Positions 54,055 to 62,477 of a DNA stretch of 64,000 bases are shown here, piece after piece. Numbering within the stretch: position 1 is the first letter of the stretch; each line of letters opens with the position of its first letter. Below the pieces are notes generated by a model. The model was not told where the DNA came from, did no database searches, and was given only the letters and a program-made list of their open reading frames with translations. Origin of the DNA: Rubellimicrobium aerolatum (lineage in GTDB: Bacteria > Pseudomonadota > Alphaproteobacteria > Rhodobacterales > Rhodobacteraceae); NCBI RefSeq assembly GCF_017872975.1, contig NZ_JAGGJP010000016.1, positions 1 through 64,000 of the forward strand, written 5' to 3'. A program made the position numbers and the translations under genes.

Positions 54055-56301
54055 TCAGGGCTGCCGCGCCAGCCATTCGGTCAGCGCGGGGCGCACCGAT
54101 TCATCGCCTCGGATGCGGGCGTCGTCGATGACCTTGCGCGCCTCCTTGAGGTCCACCCGGCGGATCAGGCTCTTGACCGGGCCGATGGAGGCGGGGCGCA
54201 TCGACAACTGCCGGAACCCCATCGCCGCCAGCGCCACCGCCTCGACCGGGCGGCCCGCGTCCTCGCCGCAGAAGGACAGCGGCGTGCCGGCCGAGGCGCA
54301 GCGTCCGACGATGCCGGACAGCAGCTCCAGGAACGACGACTCCAGCATGTCGTAGCGCCGCCGCACCCGTTCGTTCTCGCGGTCGGCGGCGAAGAAGAAC
54401 TGCTTGAGATCGTTGCCGCCCACCGACAGGAAGTCCACCTCGCGGAAGAAGGCGTAGGAGGCGAAGGCGAGCGAGGGCGTTTCCAGCATCGCGCCCACCT
54501 CGACCTGCGAGGGCAGGGGATGGCCCAGGATGCTCTCGCGCTCCAGGGCCTTGTTGAACTCGGCGCGGGCGAGGCGGAACTCGCCGGGGTTGGCGACGAA
54601 GGGGAACATGACCGTGAGGGGGCGCCCCGAGGCCGCGCGGATCAGCGCCTGGAGCTGCATCCGCAGCACGCCGGGCTTGTCGAGCCCCAGCCGGATCGCG
54701 CGCCAGCCCATCGCCGGGTTGGGCTCGTCCTGCGGCTTCATGTAGGACAGCACCTTGTCCGAGCCGATGTCGAGCGTGCGGAAGGCCACGCGCTTGCCCT
54801 TGGCCGAGTCCATGACGCGGGCATAGAGGGCCGACAGCTCGGCCCGCCGGGGCATCTGGTTGCGGACGAGAAACTGCAGTTCCGTGCGGAACAGCCCCAC
54901 CCCCTCGGCCCCCGAGGACGGCAGCGAGGGCAGGTCCGCCATCAGCCCGGCGTTCATGTGGAGCCCGACCACGGTGCCGCAGAGCGACTGCGCCGGCAGG
55001 TCGCGCAGGTCGGCGTAACGCTCCTGCGCACGGGCCAGCATGGCGATCTTGTCCTCGAAGGCCTTTCGCACGGTGTCGTCGGGGCGGAGGTGCGCGAGGC
55101 CCTGCTCCCCGTCCACGAGCACGAGGTCGCCGTTCAGCGCCTCGGTGACGATGCCACTGGCGCGGATCACCAGCGGGATCGCCCAGGCCCGCGCCACCAC
55201 GGCGGCGTGGGAGCCCACGGACCCCTCCTCCAGCACGATGCCCTTCAGCGTGCCCTTGCCGTATTCCAGCAGCTCGCCGGGGCCGATGTTGCGGGCGACG
55301 AGCACCGGGTCGTCGGGCATGGCGGCGCCGGTGTCGCGGCCCTGGCCTGTCAGGATGCGGAGCAGCCGGTTCGACAGGTCGTCGAGGTCGTGCAGCCGGT
55401 CGCGCAGGTAGGGGTCGGACGCCTGCCCCATGCGCGAGCGGGCGTGCGACTGCTCCTTCTCGACCGCCGCCTCGGCCGAGAGGCCCGAGCGGATGTCCTC
55501 CTCCATCCGGCGCAGCCACGACCGCGAGTTGGCGAACATCCGGTAGGCCTCCAGCACGCCCACCTCCTCGCCGTCGGCGGCAGGGGTGCCGGCCAGCATC
55601 TCATCGACCTGGGCGCGCAGCCTTTCGATGGAGGCGCCCAGCCGCTGCAGCTCCCGGTCCGGATCGTCCGAGATCGGGTTGGTGACGACGACGCGCGGCT
55701 CGTGCAGGAACACGCGGCCCGCCACCGCCCCCTCCTGGCCCGACAGGCCCCGGAAGGTGATCGGCCGCTGGTGGCGGGGCGACAGCCCCCCCTCGCCGCC
55801 GGTGAAGGCGCCGAGCTCGGTCATCTCGGCCAGCACCATCGCGACCACCTCGAGCGCATACACCTCGTCGGGGGTGTATTCGCGGGCGGCGCGGGACTGC
55901 ACCACCAGCACGCCCAGCACCTCGCCCAGCCGCTGGATCGGGACGCCGCAGAACGAGGAGAACCGCTCCTCCCCCGTCTCGGGCATGTAGCGGAAGCCGC
56001 GCTCGGCCGGGGCGTTGGCGGTGTTCGTCACCGCGCGGTCGCGGGCGGTGCGGCCGACCAGCCCCTCGCCCAGCCGCATCCGGGTCTGGTGCACGGCCTC
56101 GGCCTTGAGGCCCACGGTCGCGCACAGCTCCAGCGTGTCGGCGTCGCGGAACAGGTAGATGGAGCAGACCTCGCAGCGCATCGACGTGGCGATGAGCTGC
56201 ACGATGCGGTCGAGACGGGTCTGCCCGACGCTGGTGGCGGCCATGACCGCGCTGAGGCGACCCAAGAGCTTGCGGCTCTCGCTCTCGGTGCGGTCGGGCA
56301 T
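54055..56301 (-). CDS. ptsP: PtsP, enzyme I of the nitrogen PTS (EI-Ntr)
   Basis: A 748-residue protein. An N-terminal GAF domain (about 15-165, sensing), then the PTS EI module: phosphohistidine region VGSHAAVVARAW, PEP-binding FRTELQFLVRNQMPRR, VAFRTLDIGSDK, and the C-terminal GGNDLKQFFFAADR and SFCGEDAGRP. It passes phosphate from PEP to NPr and EIIA-Ntr, a regulatory relay on nitrogen and potassium. lysC lies 40 bases upstream on the same strand. Confidence 0.94.
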   Translation of the reverse strand: MPDRTESESRKLLGRLSAVMAATSVGQTRLDRIVQLIATSMRCEVCSIYLFRDADTLELCATVGLKAEAVHQTRMRLGEGLVGRTARDRAVTNTANAPAERGFRYMPETGEERFSSFCGVPIQRLGEVLGVLVVQSRAAREYTPDEVYALEVVAMVLAEMTELGAFTGGEGGLSPRHQRPITFRGLSGQEGAVAGRVFLHEPRVVVTNPISDDPDRELQRLGASIERLRAQVDEMLAGTPAADGEEVGVLEAYRMFANSRSWLRRMEEDIRSGLSAEAAVEKEQSHARSRMGQASDPYLRDRLHDLDDLSNRLLRILTGQGRDTGAAMPDDPVLVARNIGPGELLEYGKGTLKGIVLEEGSVGSHAAVVARAWAIPLVIRASGIVTEALNGDLVLVDGEQGLAHLRPDDTVRKAFEDKIAMLARAQERYADLRDLPAQSLCGTVVGLHMNAGLMADLPSLPSSGAEGVGLFRTELQFLVRNQMPRRAELSALYARVMDSAKGKRVAFRTLDIGSDKVLSYMKPQDEPNPAMGWRAIRLGLDKPGVLRMQLQALIRAASGRPLTVMFPFVANPGEFRLARAEFNKALERESILGHPLPSQVEVGAMLETPSLAFASYAFFREVDFLSVGGNDLKQFFFAADRENERVRRRYDMLESSFLELLSGIVGRCASAGTPLSFCGEDAGRPVEAVALAAMGFRQLSMRPASIGPVKSLIRRVDLKEARKVIDDARIRGDESVRPALTEWLARQP

Positions 56302-56341
56302 CGTGTCCCCTCGGGGGCTTCTCCCCCGTTGCGTGAAGCGA

Positions 56342-57580
56342 TCAGGCGGCCTTGTCGAGGCCGAAGGCATCATGGAGGGCCTGCACGGCCAATTCCATGT
56401 ATTTCCGGTCGATCAGCACCGAAATCTTTATCTCGGAGGTTGTGATGACCTTGATGTTCACCCCCTCGGCGGCCAGTGCCTTGAACATCTGCGCGGCGAC
56501 GCCGGCGTGGGACCGCATCCCGATCCCCACGACGGACACCTTGGCCACGCCCTGGTCGGTCACGAGCTCCTCGAAGCGGATGTCGCCACGGGCCTGCGCC
56601 TGGTTCAGCGCCGTCTCGGCCCGCAGCACCTGGTCGTTGGGGCACGAGAAGGTCATGTCGGTCTGGCCGTGCTCGCTGATGTTCTGCACGATCATGTCGA
56701 CGTTGACCCCGGCCTCGGACAGCGGCCCGAAGATGGCGGCGGCGATGCCGGGGCGGTCGGCGACCCCGGTCAGCGTCATCTTGGCCTCGTCGCGCGAATA
56801 GGCGACCCCGGCGACGGCGTTCGATTCCATGATGTCCTCCTCGTCGCAGACGAGCGTGCCCGCCTCGTCGGTCTGTTCCTCGAAGCTGGAAAGCACCCGC
56901 AGCTTCACCTTGTAGCGCATCGCGAGTTCCACCGAGCGGGTCTGGAGCACCTTGGCGCCCAAGCTGGCCAGCTCCAGCATCTCCTCGAAGGCGATGCGGT
57001 CGAGCTTGCGGGCCTTGTCGCAGATGCGGGGGTCGGTGGTGTAGACGCCGTCCACGTCCGTGTAGATGTCGCAGCGCACCGCGTCGAAGGCGGCGGCGAA
57101 GGCGACGGCGGTGGTGTCCGAGCCGCCCCGGCCCAGCGTGGTGATCCGCCCCTCGGGGCTGATGCCTTGGAAGCCCGCCACCACGGCGACGCGCATCCCC
57201 TCGCCGAACTTGCGCAGGATGTTCTCGGTCGGGATCGCCTCGATCCGGGCCGAGCCATGGGCCGAGGTGGTCATCACCGGCACCTGCCAGCCCTGCCAGG
57301 ACCGGGCGGGGATGTCCATCTCCTGGAGCCGCAGGGCCATGAGGCCGGCGGTGACGTTCTCGCCCGAGGAGGTCACGGCGTCGTATTCCCGCGCGTCATA
57401 GAGCGGCGCGGTCTCCTGCACCCAGCCCACGAGCTTGTTGGTCTCCCCGGCCATGGCCGAGACGATGACGATGACGTCGTGGCCCTTGGCCACCTCGACG
57501 GCGACGCGCTTGGCCGCGCGCGCGATGCGGTCCACGTTGGCGACCGAGGTGCCGCCGAACTTCATGACAAGGATGGACAT
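56342..57580 (-). CDS. lysC: Aspartate kinase
   Basis: A 412-residue kinase: VMKFGGTSVANVDRIARAA (ATP/aspartate site), GFQGISPEGRITTLGRGGSDTTAVA, TDVDGVYTTDPRI, then two ACT domains (about 265-410) with the feedback loop for lysine or threonine. It starts the Asp-family pathway that also supplies ThrC. The following ptsP gene may be co-transcribed. Confidence 0.96.
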   Translation of the reverse strand: MSILVMKFGGTSVANVDRIARAAKRVAVEVAKGHDVIVIVSAMAGETNKLVGWVQETAPLYDAREYDAVTSSGENVTAGLMALRLQEMDIPARSWQGWQVPVMTTSAHGSARIEAIPTENILRKFGEGMRVAVVAGFQGISPEGRITTLGRGGSDTTAVAFAAAFDAVRCDIYTDVDGVYTTDPRICDKARKLDRIAFEEMLELASLGAKVLQTRSVELAMRYKVKLRVLSSFEEQTDEAGTLVCDEEDIMESNAVAGVAYSRDEAKMTLTGVADRPGIAAAIFGPLSEAGVNVDMIVQNISEHGQTDMTFSCPNDQVLRAETALNQAQARGDIRFEELVTDQGVAKVSVVGIGMRSHAGVAAQMFKALAAEGVNIKVITTSEIKISVLIDRKYMELAVQALHDAFGLDKAA

Positions 57581-57714
57581 AAGGGGTCCCCTGGGTTCCG
57601 GGCGCCCTCATAATGGGCGGCTCCGGCCGGGGCAATGGCGGTCCGGGCAGAGGAGGCGACGGAACCGACGGCCTGCCGCGTTGCAGCACCGACGCCCCAA
57701 CGAAGAATCGGACC

Positions 57715-58269
57715 ATGACGACCCTTCCCTCCGCTCCCGGCCTTGCGCCCGCCTACGGCCCCGTCTCGCGCCTCAACCATTGGATCACCGCCGTCGTGAT
57801 GCTCGCCATGCTGGGCCTGGGCTTCACCCTGGCCTTCGTGGAGCTGGGCGAGGCGCGTCGGCCGGTGATGAACCTCCACAAGGCGGTGGGCACGCTGTTC
57901 CTCGCCTTAGCGCTTTGGCGCGTCCTTTGGCGGCTCGCCTGCGGCTTCCCGCCCGAACCCGAGGGCCTCCCCCGCTGGCAGTCCCTCGCGGCCCGCGCGA
58001 CGCACTGGCTCCTCCTCGCGGGCATCCTGCTGATGCCGCTCTCGGGCCTCCTGATGAGCCTGTTCGGCGGCCGCCCCGTGGACCTGTTCGGCCTCGCCAC
58101 AATCCCGGCCCTTGCCGAGAGCGAGGCCATCGCCGGCGCCATGAACGTCGTCCACGGCCTTGCCGCCTATGGCGTGGCGGCGCTGGTGGTCCTGCACGTC
58201 GCCGCCGCCCTCAAGCACCACCTGATCGACCGCGACGGCGTGCTGGCCCGCATGGCGCCGGGCGCCTAG
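57715..58269 (+). CDS. Cytochrome b561 family protein
   Basis: A 184-residue four-helix membrane cytochrome. Putative heme His residues are in RLNHWITAVVM, MNLHKAVGTLF, ATHWLLLAGILLMPLSG and VVHGLAAYGVAALVVLHVAAALKHHLIDRDG. It likely moves electrons from quinol, perhaps for superoxide disposal. Its TAG stop overlaps the DUF1178 stop in one CTAG. Confidence 0.9.
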   Translation: MTTLPSAPGLAPAYGPVSRLNHWITAVVMLAMLGLGFTLAFVELGEARRPVMNLHKAVGTLFLALALWRVLWRLACGFPPEPEGLPRWQSLAARATHWLLLAGILLMPLSGLLMSLFGGRPVDLFGLATIPALAESEAIAGAMNVVHGLAAYGVAALVVLHVAAALKHHLIDRDGVLARMAPGA

Positions 58270-58676
58270 TTCGCGCCCCGCTTGGGCCGGAAGGGGAGGG
58301 GGGCCACGGGAATCCCCTCCTCGATGAGCGCCTTGGCCTCCTGCGGCTTGGCCTCGCCCCAGATGTTGCGCTCGGGCGACCGCCCCTCGTGGATGGCCCG
58401 CGCCTCGGCCGCGAAGCTGAGGCCCACGTAGTCCGAGTTCTCCTCGACCTGCCGGCGCATCGCCGCCAGCATCGCCTCGCGCGGGTCGCGGGGCGTGGCG
58501 AGGTCGGGCTTGGCCGTGGACACGGCCGGGGCCATCAGCGCCTTTTCGACCTGGGGCGACCCGCATTCGGCGCAGGACAGGAGACCCCGCTGGGCGAGGT
58601 CGTCGAAGGCTTTGGCGGACTGGAACCAGCTCTCGAAACGGTGGCCGTCCGCGCAGGATAGGCTGTAGCGGACCAT
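58266..58676 (-). CDS. DUF1178 family protein
   Basis: A 136-residue protein starting MVRYSLSCADGHRFESWFQSAKAFD and continuing LLSCAECGSPQVEKALMAPAV. The pattern CADGH / CAECGS suggests a zinc ribbon-like fold at the N-terminus. The C-terminal half carries YVGLSFAAEARAIHEG and GEAKPQEAKALIEEGIPVAPLPFRP. The family has no known function. It shares CTAG with the b561 stop. Confidence 0.88.
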   Translation of the reverse strand: MVRYSLSCADGHRFESWFQSAKAFDDLAQRGLLSCAECGSPQVEKALMAPAVSTAKPDLATPRDPREAMLAAMRRQVEENSDYVGLSFAAEARAIHEGRSPERNIWGEAKPQEAKALIEEGIPVAPLPFRPKRGAN

Positions 58677-58839
58677 GGTCCCGTGTCCCCGTGCTGACCG
58701 CTGGAACATAAGCCCGCGCGCCGCCCATGCAACGGGGCCTAGTGCAACGGTCACGCGGTCGTGGCACGCCGGCCGCGCCCGCGCGATGGACGACGCGCGC
58801 CGGGGTGCTATCGTCCCATCGACAATCAGGGAGGCGACG

Positions 58840-59388
58840 ATGCGGCATCTGGTGCTCGGTCTTGGGTTGATCGTCCCAATGCTCCCATTCGCCGCCAGCG
58901 CCGCGACCGCAGAGGAGGCGCAAGTGCAGCAGTTCCGCTTCCCCTCCATCGACGGCGGCGAGATCGGCTTCAAGGACTGGGAAGGCCGCCCCGTCCTCGT
59001 CGCCAACACCGCCTCGCTCTGCGGCTTCACGCCCCAGCTCGCCGACCTCCAGAAGCTCTGGGACACCTATGGCGAACGCGGGCTCGTCGTGCTCGCGGTC
59101 CCCTCCGACAGCTTCCGTCAGGAGCTCTCGACCGACCGCGAGGTGAGCGAGTTCTGCACCCTCCAGTATGGCATCACCATGCCCATGACCGCGATCACCC
59201 CCGTTCGGGGCGAGGCGGCGCATCCCTTCTTCGCCTGGCTGCGCGAGACCGAAGGGTTCGAGCCGCAATGGAACTTCAACAAGGTGCTGATCAGCGCGGA
59301 CGGCGCGGTCCTGGGCACCTGGGGGTCGAACGAGACGCCCACCGGCCCGGAGATCACCGGGGCCATCGAAGCGGCGCTCGGCTCCTGA
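58840..59388 (+). CDS. Periplasmic glutathione peroxidase
   Basis: A 182-residue enzyme with a signal peptide (LVLGLGLIVPMLPFAASAATA). The peroxidatic Cys is C61 in NTASLCGFTPQ; later QWNFNKVLIS holds the Trp-Asn of the active tetrad. Bacterial enzymes of this type usually use thioredoxin. AGGGAGG precedes the ATG. The stop overlaps the deacetylase frame in CTGA. Confidence 0.9.
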   Translation: MRHLVLGLGLIVPMLPFAASAATAEEAQVQQFRFPSIDGGEIGFKDWEGRPVLVANTASLCGFTPQLADLQKLWDTYGERGLVVLAVPSDSFRQELSTDREVSEFCTLQYGITMPMTAITPVRGEAAHPFFAWLRETEGFEPQWNFNKVLISADGAVLGTWGSNETPTGPEITGAIEAALGS

Positions 59389-60509
59389 CGCCGCTCCTCA
59401 TCGGGTCCGAGATCTACCGGGGGTCCAGCTACGGCCCCTGGCATCCCCTCCGCATCCCGCGGGTCAGCACGGTCATGGACCTCGCCCGCGCGCTGGGCTG
59501 GCTGCCGCCCGACCGCTACAGGGCGAGCCCCCGCGCCAAGGCCTCGGCCCTGACCGTCTGGCACACCCCCGCCTATGTCGCCGCGCTGGAACGCGCCGAG
59601 GCCGCGCAGGCGGTGGACGAGGCGACGCGCGCCCGCCACGCGCTCGGCACCCCCTCGAACCCGGTCTTCCCCGAGATGTTCCGCCGCCCCGCGACCGGCG
59701 TCGGCGGCGTGATGCTGGCGGCCGAGCTGCTGCGCGACGGCGGCGCGGTCCATGTCCCCGGCGGCGGCACGCACCACGCCCTCCCCGACCGGGCGAACGG
59801 CTTCTGCTACCTCAACGACCCGGTCTTCGCGATCCTGGCGCTGAAGGCGCAGGGCGCGCGGCGCGTGGCCTACGTGGACATCGACGCCCACCATTGCGAT
59901 GGCGTGGAGCACGCCTTCGCCTCCGACCCCGACACCCTTCTCGTCTCGACACACGAGGAGGGGCGATGGCCCCGCACGGGCACGCTGGCAGACCGGGGGA
60001 TAGGCAACGCGTTCAACCTGCCCCTCCCGCGCGGGTTCCACGACGATGACATGGCCCGCGTCCGCGACGCCCTGATCCTCCCCGCCGTCGCCGCCTTCCG
60101 CCCCGACGCGGTGGTGCTGCAATCCGGCTCGGACGCCATCCTTGAGGACCCGCAGTCCCGTCTCGCGCTCTCCAACAACGCCCATGCCGGCGTGCTGGCG
60201 GGCCTTCGTCCCCTTGCGCCGCGCTTCCTGCTGCTGGGCGGCGGCGGATACAACCCGTGGTCGGTGGGCCGCTGCTGGACGCGCCTCTGGGGCACCCTCG
60301 CCGGGCACGAGGCCCCCGACCGCCTCCCGCCCGAGGCCGAGGCGGTCCTCCGCGCCCTCCGTTGGGACCGGCGCGGCGGCGGGCGTCCGGTCACGCCGCC
60401 CGAGCCTTGGGTCACGACCCTTGCCGACCCCTGGCGCGGCGGCCCGCCCACCGAGGGCGTTGCGGAGCGCCTGCGCGACCTCTCTGACCGCTTGCGCGCC
60501 TGGGCCTAG
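59385..60509 (+). CDS. Histone deacetylase-family (AcuC-like) hydrolase, likely CTG start
   Basis: About 374 residues. The conserved N-terminus IGSEIYRGSSYGPWHPLRIPRVS begins near the gpx stop, and no ATG, GTG or TTG is close; the CTG at 59385, overlapping TGA as CTGA, gives a fitting start. Catalytic segments are GGGTHHALPDRANGFCYLNDP, VDIDAHHCDGVEHAF and GGGGYNPWSVGRCWT. It deacetylates small molecules or proteins. An ATG at 59475 would cut off the conserved start. The stop shares CTAG with modB. Confidence 0.8.
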   Translation: MTPLLIGSEIYRGSSYGPWHPLRIPRVSTVMDLARALGWLPPDRYRASPRAKASALTVWHTPAYVAALERAEAAQAVDEATRARHALGTPSNPVFPEMFRRPATGVGGVMLAAELLRDGGAVHVPGGGTHHALPDRANGFCYLNDPVFAILALKAQGARRVAYVDIDAHHCDGVEHAFASDPDTLLVSTHEEGRWPRTGTLADRGIGNAFNLPLPRGFHDDDMARVRDALILPAVAAFRPDAVVLQSGSDAILEDPQSRLALSNNAHAGVLAGLRPLAPRFLLLGGGGYNPWSVGRCWTRLWGTLAGHEAPDRLPPEAEAVLRALRWDRRGGGRPVTPPEPWVTTLADPWRGGPPTEGVAERLRDLSDRLRAWA

Positions 60510-61201
60510 CCCCGGACCCGCCGGGCGACGGCGCGGCCCAGCCCCTCCGACAGCACCAGCGCCCCCGCCGACACCGCGACCGCGACGATCACGAGACGGA
60601 TCGCCGCTCCTTCTCCGCCGGGAACTTGAAGGAAGGCATAGATCGCCGAGGGCAGCGTCTGCGTCTCGCCGGGGATGTTCGAGACGAAGGTGATCGTCGC
60701 CCCGAACTCCCCCATCGCCTTGGCGAAGCCCAGCACTGCCCCGGCCAGCACCCCCGGCAGTGCCAGCGGCAGCGTCACCGTCAGGAACACCCAAACCGGC
60801 CGCGCGCCGAGGTCGGCGGCCGATTCCTCCAGATGACGGGGCACCGCCTCCAGCGACAGCCGGATCGGCCGCACCAGCAGCGGGAAGGCCATGACCGCAG
60901 CCGCCAGCGCTGCGCCCGTCCAGCGGAAGGCCAGCACGATCCCGCAGCAGTCCTGAAGGACGCTCCCCACCGGCCCGCGCGTCCCGAAGGTCCGCAGCAG
61001 CAGGTAGCCGGTCACCACCGGAGGCAGCACCAGCGGCAGGTGGACCAGCACGTTCAGCGCCCCCCGCCCCGGAAAGCGCCCCCGCACCAGCGCCAGCGCC
61101 ACCAGCACCGCGACCGGCAGGCTCGCCAGCGTCGCCGCCAGCGCCACGCGCAGCGACAGCAGCAGCGCCGCCGTTTCCTCCGGCCCGAGCCAGTCCGTCA
61201 G
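60506..61201 (-). CDS. modB: ModB, molybdate ABC transporter permease, likely CTG start
   Basis: About 231 residues from CTG at 61201, overlapping the modA stop as CTGA; this restores the family-typical N-terminus TDWLGPEETAALLLSLRVAL. A GTG at 61147 would start within the first helix and give only 213 residues. The permease EAA-like loop is LEESAADLGARPVWVFLTVTLPLALPGVLAGAVLGFAKAMGEFGAT. It transports molybdate with ModA and an ATPase, whose gene is not here. Confidence 0.85.
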   Translation of the reverse strand: MTDWLGPEETAALLLSLRVALAATLASLPVAVLVALALVRGRFPGRGALNVLVHLPLVLPPVVTGYLLLRTFGTRGPVGSVLQDCCGIVLAFRWTGAALAAAVMAFPLLVRPIRLSLEAVPRHLEESAADLGARPVWVFLTVTLPLALPGVLAGAVLGFAKAMGEFGATITFVSNIPGETQTLPSAIYAFLQVPGGEGAAIRLVIVAVAVSAGALVLSEGLGRAVARRVRG

Positions 61202-61947
61202 TCGAGCACCAGAAAGCCCTGCGCCTCGAACGCCGTCCGCGCCTCGGGCGAGGACAGGTGATCGAGGAACGCCGCGGCGGCGGGGTTGTCGCGGCCGGCG
61301 ACCAGCGCGGCGGGGTAGGTGATCGGCGAATGGCTGTCCGCCGGGAAGGTGCCCACCACCGTCACGTCGTCGTCGGCGATGGCGTCGGACCCGTAGACGA
61401 TGCCGTAGGGCGCCTCGCCCTGCGCCACCAGCGCCAGGGCCGCACGCACGTTCTCGGCCTGGGCCACCAGCGGCTCGACGCTCGCCCAGGCCCCCATCGA
61501 GGTCAGCGCCTCCCGACCGTAGATCCCCGCCGGCACCGAATCCACCATCGCCATGGCGAGCCGCCCGTCACCCAGCAGCGCCGCCCAGTCGGTGCCCGGC
61601 CCGATCTCCAGAGGCGCGGCCTCCCCGTGGCCCACGAGGACCAGCGTGTTCCCCAGCAGGTCGCGGCGGCTCTCGGCCACGATCACGCCCTTGCCCTCCA
61701 GATCGTCCATCCAGTCCGAGGAGGCCGACAGGAACAGGTCCGCCGGCGCCCCTTCCTCGATCTGCCGCGCCAGTTGCGGCGTGCCCGCGTAGGACGCCAC
61801 GACCTCGTGCCCCGTCGCCGCGCCCCAGTCCGCCGCGATCCCGTCCAGCGCGGTCTTGAGCGAGGCGGCGGCGAAGACGGTCACCTGCTCGGCCCGCGCC
61901 GAAGTCGCGGCGAGGAGGAGGGCGAGCGGCAGGGCTTTCATCCGCAT
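61198..61947 (-). CDS. modA: ModA, periplasmic molybdate-binding protein
   Basis: A 249-residue exported protein with a signal peptide (LPLALLLAATSARA). TVFAAASLKTALDGIA is the oxyanion-binding entry, with YAGTPQLARQIEEGAPADLFLSAS and DSVPAGIYGREAL as further ModA signatures. GGAG precedes the ATG at 61947; an ATG two codons in is possible. It lies behind a Mo-box and modE. Confidence 0.93.
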   Translation of the reverse strand: MRMKALPLALLLAATSARAEQVTVFAAASLKTALDGIAADWGAATGHEVVASYAGTPQLARQIEEGAPADLFLSASSDWMDDLEGKGVIVAESRRDLLGNTLVLVGHGEAAPLEIGPGTDWAALLGDGRLAMAMVDSVPAGIYGREALTSMGAWASVEPLVAQAENVRAALALVAQGEAPYGIVYGSDAIADDDVTVVGTFPADSHSPITYPAALVAGRDNPAAAAFLDHLSSPEARTAFEAQGFLVLD

Positions 61948-61965
61948 GGGGGCTCCAGCGTCAGG

Positions 61966-61989
61966 CGTTATGTCCGGTCGGATATATCG
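61966..61989. promoter_or_regulatory. Mo-box-like inverted repeat before modA
   Basis: On the plus strand CGTTATGT (61966-61973), 8 bases, then ATATATCG (61982-61989). The half-sites are inverted repeats matching 6 of 8 and resemble the ModE/Mo-box CGTTATAT-N-ATATAACG. It starts 18 bases before the modA ATG, so bound ModE would block modAB transcription. A related CCGACATATCGG lies at 62026-62037 in the end of modE. Confidence 0.6.
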
Positions 61990-62014
61990 GACCCGCCCCC
62001 CGCCCTGTCCAGCG

Positions 62015-62377
62015 CTATTTCCGCCCCGACATATCGGCCCGGTCGCGGATGGCGGCGATGTAGGCCGCCCCCTCGGTCAGCAGCAGCGACTCGAGCGCCC
62101 GATAGGAGGCCAGCACCGCCTCCCCCTCCTTGGTCAGCCGCGCCCCGCCGCCACCCTCGCCGCCCCGCGACAGCTCCACCAGCGGCGCGCGGAAGGCCTT
62201 GTTCGCCTCGGCCACGAGGCTCCAGGCGCGGCGGTAGCTCATCCCCATCGCGACCGCCGCCGCCGAGACCGACCCCGTCTCGCGGATGCGCGTCAGCAGC
62301 TCGGCCTTGCCCGGCCCGAAGCGGACGCCTTCGCCCAGGGGGATGCGGAGATGGACGGGAAGATCGGCCGCGCTCAT
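62015..62377 (-). CDS. ModE-type molybdate-responsive regulator, DNA-binding domain only
   Basis: A 120-residue winged-helix protein: LLTRIRETGSVSAAAVAMGMSYRRAWSLVAEANKAF is the ModE N-terminal HTH. The molybdate-binding Mop/TOBE domains of full-length ModE are absent, as in short ModE-like proteins. It is 67 bases upstream of modA on the same strand with a Mo-box between. How it senses molybdate is unclear. Confidence 0.82.
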   Translation of the reverse strand: MSAADLPVHLRIPLGEGVRFGPGKAELLTRIRETGSVSAAAVAMGMSYRRAWSLVAEANKAFRAPLVELSRGGEGGGGARLTKEGEAVLASYRALESLLLTEGAAYIAAIRDRADMSGRK

Positions 62378-62423
62378 GCCCCGACCATCCCGCGTCCGGC
62401 TCCCCGGCACAAGGGCGGGCCCT

Positions 62424-62475
62424 TGCCCTTCTTTGGCTTCAAATATCCCGGGGCGCGGGGCAGAGCCCCGCACGA
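62424..62475 (-). terminator. GC hairpin plus TATTTG-type motif after dinB
   Basis: On the minus strand after the dinB stop, GCGGGGC-TCT-GCCCCGC forms a hairpin, then GGGATATTTGAAGCCAAAGA. The layout copies that at 15199-15250. It probably terminates dinB before modE. Confidence 0.5.
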
Positions 62476-62477
62476 TC

